From Candidatus Yanofskyibacteriota bacterium (GTDB lineage: Bacteria > Patescibacteriota > Minisyncoccia > 2-02-FULL-40-12 > GWA2-44-9): 37,739 bases of DNA. The stretch spans positions 1-37,739 of the forward strand of contig JACOZW010000054.1 of NCBI GenBank assembly GCA_016181145.1, written 5' to 3'. The notes under the pieces are model-generated. The model was not told where the DNA came from, ran no database searches, and saw only the letters and a program-made list of their open reading frames with translations. The position numbers and the translations under genes were made by a program. Below, piece after piece: positions 35,030 through 37,739 of this stretch. The stretch's first letter is position 1; the number at the start of each line of letters is the position of its first letter.

Positions 35030-36389
35030 TCAAGCTAATTTTCTTATAAAAATAACTGTCTACGCGATCTCCTATATTGTTACTATAGGTATTATTATTT
35101 CAACTTTTTATCTCCATGGCGTGGAAAATCATAGCTTTCCCTTGCTCAGGATTGTAACAATGTCTTTTGCTAGTATTTTGCTTTTGAAATATTTTGTCTA
35201 CATGTTGCTAAGCCCATGGCACGATGTTTGGGTGAGGCTTAGGGCCAGGATTAATAACATAAAAAATAATCCTTACTATCCTCGAGTTTCGGTAATTATA
35301 CCTGCTTGGAACGAGGAAGTCGGTCTCCTGGAAACTATCAAAACCTTATTAAACAGCACATATAAGAATTTAGAGATTGTGGTTATAAATGACGGTTCAA
35401 CGGATCGTTCCGATAAGATGTTCAGAGATTTTATCGAAGAATACAGCAGAATTCATCGGGATGAATACGAAAGAATAAATATCGTCTATCATTACAAGAA
35501 GAATGGCGGTAAGGGGGCTGCTCTTAATACCGGCATCAATTTGGCAGACGGAGAGATTATAGTTTCAATAGACGCTGACTGTGTTGTTCTACCGCAAACG
35601 ATTAGCAATTTTGTCCAATATTTCAGGGATCCAAAGGTAATGGCGGCGGTTGGTAATGTAAAAATCGGCAATACCGATACTCTTGTCGGGGTTGTTCAGT
35701 ATTTAGAATTTTTATTCTCATTCTATTTCAAGAAGGCAGACTCTTTGGCGAATGTGATATATATAATAGGCGGTGCGGCGGGAGCTTTTCGGCGCGAGGT
35801 TTTTGATAAAATAGGTTTTTATAGCACCGATAACATAACCGAAGATATAGAATTATCTGTTCGCATTCAGGATGCGGGACTAAAAATTGTTTATGCTTCG
35901 GACGCCATAGTATATACCGAAGGAGCTACGGAAGTGGGTAGTTTGATGAAGCAGCGTCTCCGCTGGAAACGGGGACGTTTTGAAACTTTCAATAGCTATA
36001 AACATATGTTTTTCAGTTTTAGGGGCCGTCATTCTAAACTGCTGACTTGGCTTATCCTGCCCTTGGCCTTATTCGGCGAGGCCCAGTTATTTATGGAGCT
36101 GTTTTTTCTGATATTTTTGTATGCCTACTCTTTCATGATAAATGATTTTTCATCATTTATATCCGGCATTATTGTCGTCAGTTCAATGTTCGCAGTACAG
36201 ATTTTCTTCGATGATAAAAAAGACAAAAAGTTGTCTTTTTATCTGCTGGCGCCCATAGGCTGGATACTGTTCTATTTATCCAGCTTTGTCGAGTATAATG
36301 CCCTGGTCAAGTCTATCTGGGGTTATTACCGGAATGAAGAGATCAAGTGGCAAAAATGGCAGCGTAACGGAATTACCAGCAATGTTTAG
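35022..36389 (+). CDS. Family 2 processive glycosyltransferase (BcsA/PgaC-like)
   Basis: VSVIIPAWNEEVGLLETIKTLLNSTYKNLEIVVINDGSTD, SIDADCVV, ITEDIELSVRIQDAG, KQRLRWKRGRFETF (QxxRW). Confidence 0.88.
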   Translation: MSSQANFLIKITVYAISYIVTIGIIISTFYLHGVENHSFPLLRIVTMSFASILLLKYFVYMLLSPWHDVWVRLRARINNIKNNPYYPRVSVIIPAWNEEVGLLETIKTLLNSTYKNLEIVVINDGSTDRSDKMFRDFIEEYSRIHRDEYERINIVYHYKKNGGKGAALNTGINLADGEIIVSIDADCVVLPQTISNFVQYFRDPKVMAAVGNVKIGNTDTLVGVVQYLEFLFSFYFKKADSLANVIYIIGGAAGAFRREVFDKIGFYSTDNITEDIELSVRIQDAGLKIVYASDAIVYTEGATEVGSLMKQRLRWKRGRFETFNSYKHMFFSFRGRHSKLLTWLILPLALFGEAQLFMELFFLIFLYAYSFMINDFSSFISGIIVVSSMFAVQIFFDDKKDKKLSFYLLAPIGWILFYLSSFVEYNALVKSIWGYYRNEEIKWQKWQRNGITSNV

Positions 36390-37566
36390 ATTACAAATTA
36401 AAAATATTATTCTAGTCGTTTTCCCCCTATGCATTATTTTTTTTCTGATCGCCGCTGATAAAGGTGTCTTAAATTTTGGTAAAAACAACATCTCGGAGGG
36501 GGATACTCAGCTGAGCCAATATCATGATAATTCTTCCGGCTATATTGAGGATGATCTTGGTATTTATGGTGATGCCTTGCCTTCTGCGAGTCCCACCCCT
36601 TCTCTATCTATTTCCGGACCCTTGTATTCAGCCACGCCGACGCGCAGTGTGTCGGCAAGTGTATCTAGACACAATAAGTCAAGGGAGTTTGGAGTTTGGG
36701 TCTGGACTCCGCCTGACCAGCTTTCGAACGATCAGATGAGAGAAATAATTAAACAAGTATCGGAGAGTAATTTCAATGTAATTTATCTGACTATAGACAG
36801 CTATCTTGAAATTAATTCTTTGCCCGATAGCCACGACAAGAATGTCAGAAAATCATCTTATACCAATTCTCTAGCCTCTTTTATCTCTCTGGCTAAAGAT
36901 AAAAATATTGCAGTCGATGCTGAGGCTGGCTGGCGCGATTGGGCTGAGCCGGCCGGTCGTTTCAAGGCCTACGCTATCTTTGACTATGTCGAAGAGTACA
37001 ATCGCGCTAAGCCCAACCAAAGACTTAGGGGATTGCAGTATGACGTGGAAGTCTATCTGTTGTCGAATTATGATGATGACAAGATCTCTGTTCTGAGTAA
37101 CTTTGTTGAGCTTGTCGATACCCTGTCCGAAAAGAATCGCGGCAAATTATTGAGATTAAGTTTTGTTATTCCTCATTTCTACGATTCACTGCAAGGGTGG
37201 ACGCCCGCCATTGATTTTAATGGCGAAACTAATTTTGTATTTAATCAGATTCTTCGAAGTCTGGATAAGCTGGATCAGGCATCAGTTATACTTATGTCAT
37301 ATAGAAATTTTGCCGAAGGTGATAACGGCACCATACAAATTTCCCGGCAGGAGATGATAGATGCTTCAAGGGGCTATAGAACCAAAGTTATTGTAGCGCA
37401 GGAGGTGGGTGATGTTGATCCTGACTATGTCACCTTTTTTAACACATCGGAAAAATATCTTTTTGATGAGATCGAAAAAGTTGAACTTAAATTTAGTGAA
37501 TTTACCGGTTTCGGAGGGATCTCCATTCATTATTTGGACCCTTTTCTCGATCTACGGAATCAGTAG
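36382..37566 (+). CDS. Membrane-anchored extracellular TIM-barrel/glycosidase-like protein
   Basis: N-terminal TM, Ser/Pro linker, EFGVWVWTPPDQLSNDQMREIIKQVSESNFNVIYLTIDSYLEI... and GLQYDVEVYLL; overlaps the GT2 stop by 8 nt. ORF start revised to ATG at 36382. Confidence 0.55.
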   Translation: MFRLQIKNIILVVFPLCIIFFLIAADKGVLNFGKNNISEGDTQLSQYHDNSSGYIEDDLGIYGDALPSASPTPSLSISGPLYSATPTRSVSASVSRHNKSREFGVWVWTPPDQLSNDQMREIIKQVSESNFNVIYLTIDSYLEINSLPDSHDKNVRKSSYTNSLASFISLAKDKNIAVDAEAGWRDWAEPAGRFKAYAIFDYVEEYNRAKPNQRLRGLQYDVEVYLLSNYDDDKISVLSNFVELVDTLSEKNRGKLLRLSFVIPHFYDSLQGWTPAIDFNGETNFVFNQILRSLDKLDQASVILMSYRNFAEGDNGTIQISRQEMIDASRGYRTKVIVAQEVGDVDPDYVTFFNTSEKYLFDEIEKVELKFSEFTGFGGISIHYLDPFLDLRNQ

Positions 37567-37680
37567 CCGATCCGTCATTTATGGTAACTTTGATTACACA
37601 ATCTAGTAATATATCGGGCCTAGGTCTAATTAAATCCGAGTAGGGTTGATTTATTTTAATAATCTGCTACTCTTTAGGCT

Positions 37681-37739
37681 ATGTTGATGATTCGTCTACA
37701 ACGCACAGGAAAGCGGGGACAGGCCTATTTTAGGGTTGT
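37681..37739 (+). CDS. rpsP: 30S ribosomal protein S16, start only (runs off the window)
   Basis: MLMIRLQRTGKRGQAYFRVV matches the S16 N-terminal signature. Confidence 0.75.
   Translation, partial: MLMIRLQRTGKRGQAYFRV

Overview
The window has two parts. (i) About 2.5 kb at the left end is high-GC and carries a phage packaging module on the minus strand: a large-terminase ATPase, two small ORFs coupled by ATGA/GTGA overlaps, and a small-terminase-like C-terminus. It meets the rest of the window at a junction where genes on both sides lack their 5' ends, so a chimeric contig join is likely. (ii) About 35 kb is lower-GC and looks like a Candidate Phyla Radiation (Patescibacteria)-type chromosome. 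It carries guaB-like, pheS-like (with FDX-ACB), gyrB, secE-nusG-rplK, dCMP deaminase-tmk-thyX, gatB, miaA, thrS, dnaE, secreted PT-linker/CAP/sortase genes, rpmF, nusB, rnc, a GT2 exopolysaccharide-like operon and the start of rpsP. Most notable observations: (a) a tRNA-Asp(GTC) gene split by a ~201-nt group I intron, with a LAGLIDADG endonuclease ORF outside the intron, upstream, ending inside the tRNA 5' exon; (b) a two-ORF unknown cassette flanked by two synonymously diverged copies of the guaB 3' end; (c) palindromic or hairpin segments apparently inserted in frame in gatB, miaA, thrS and dnaE (similar in concept to Rickettsia palindromic elements), plus intergenic hairpins with short-period repeat arms near nusG, rplK, nusB and rnc; (d) candidate structured RNAs upstream of secE and rpmF. 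All calls come from reading the sequence; no searches or folding were run.
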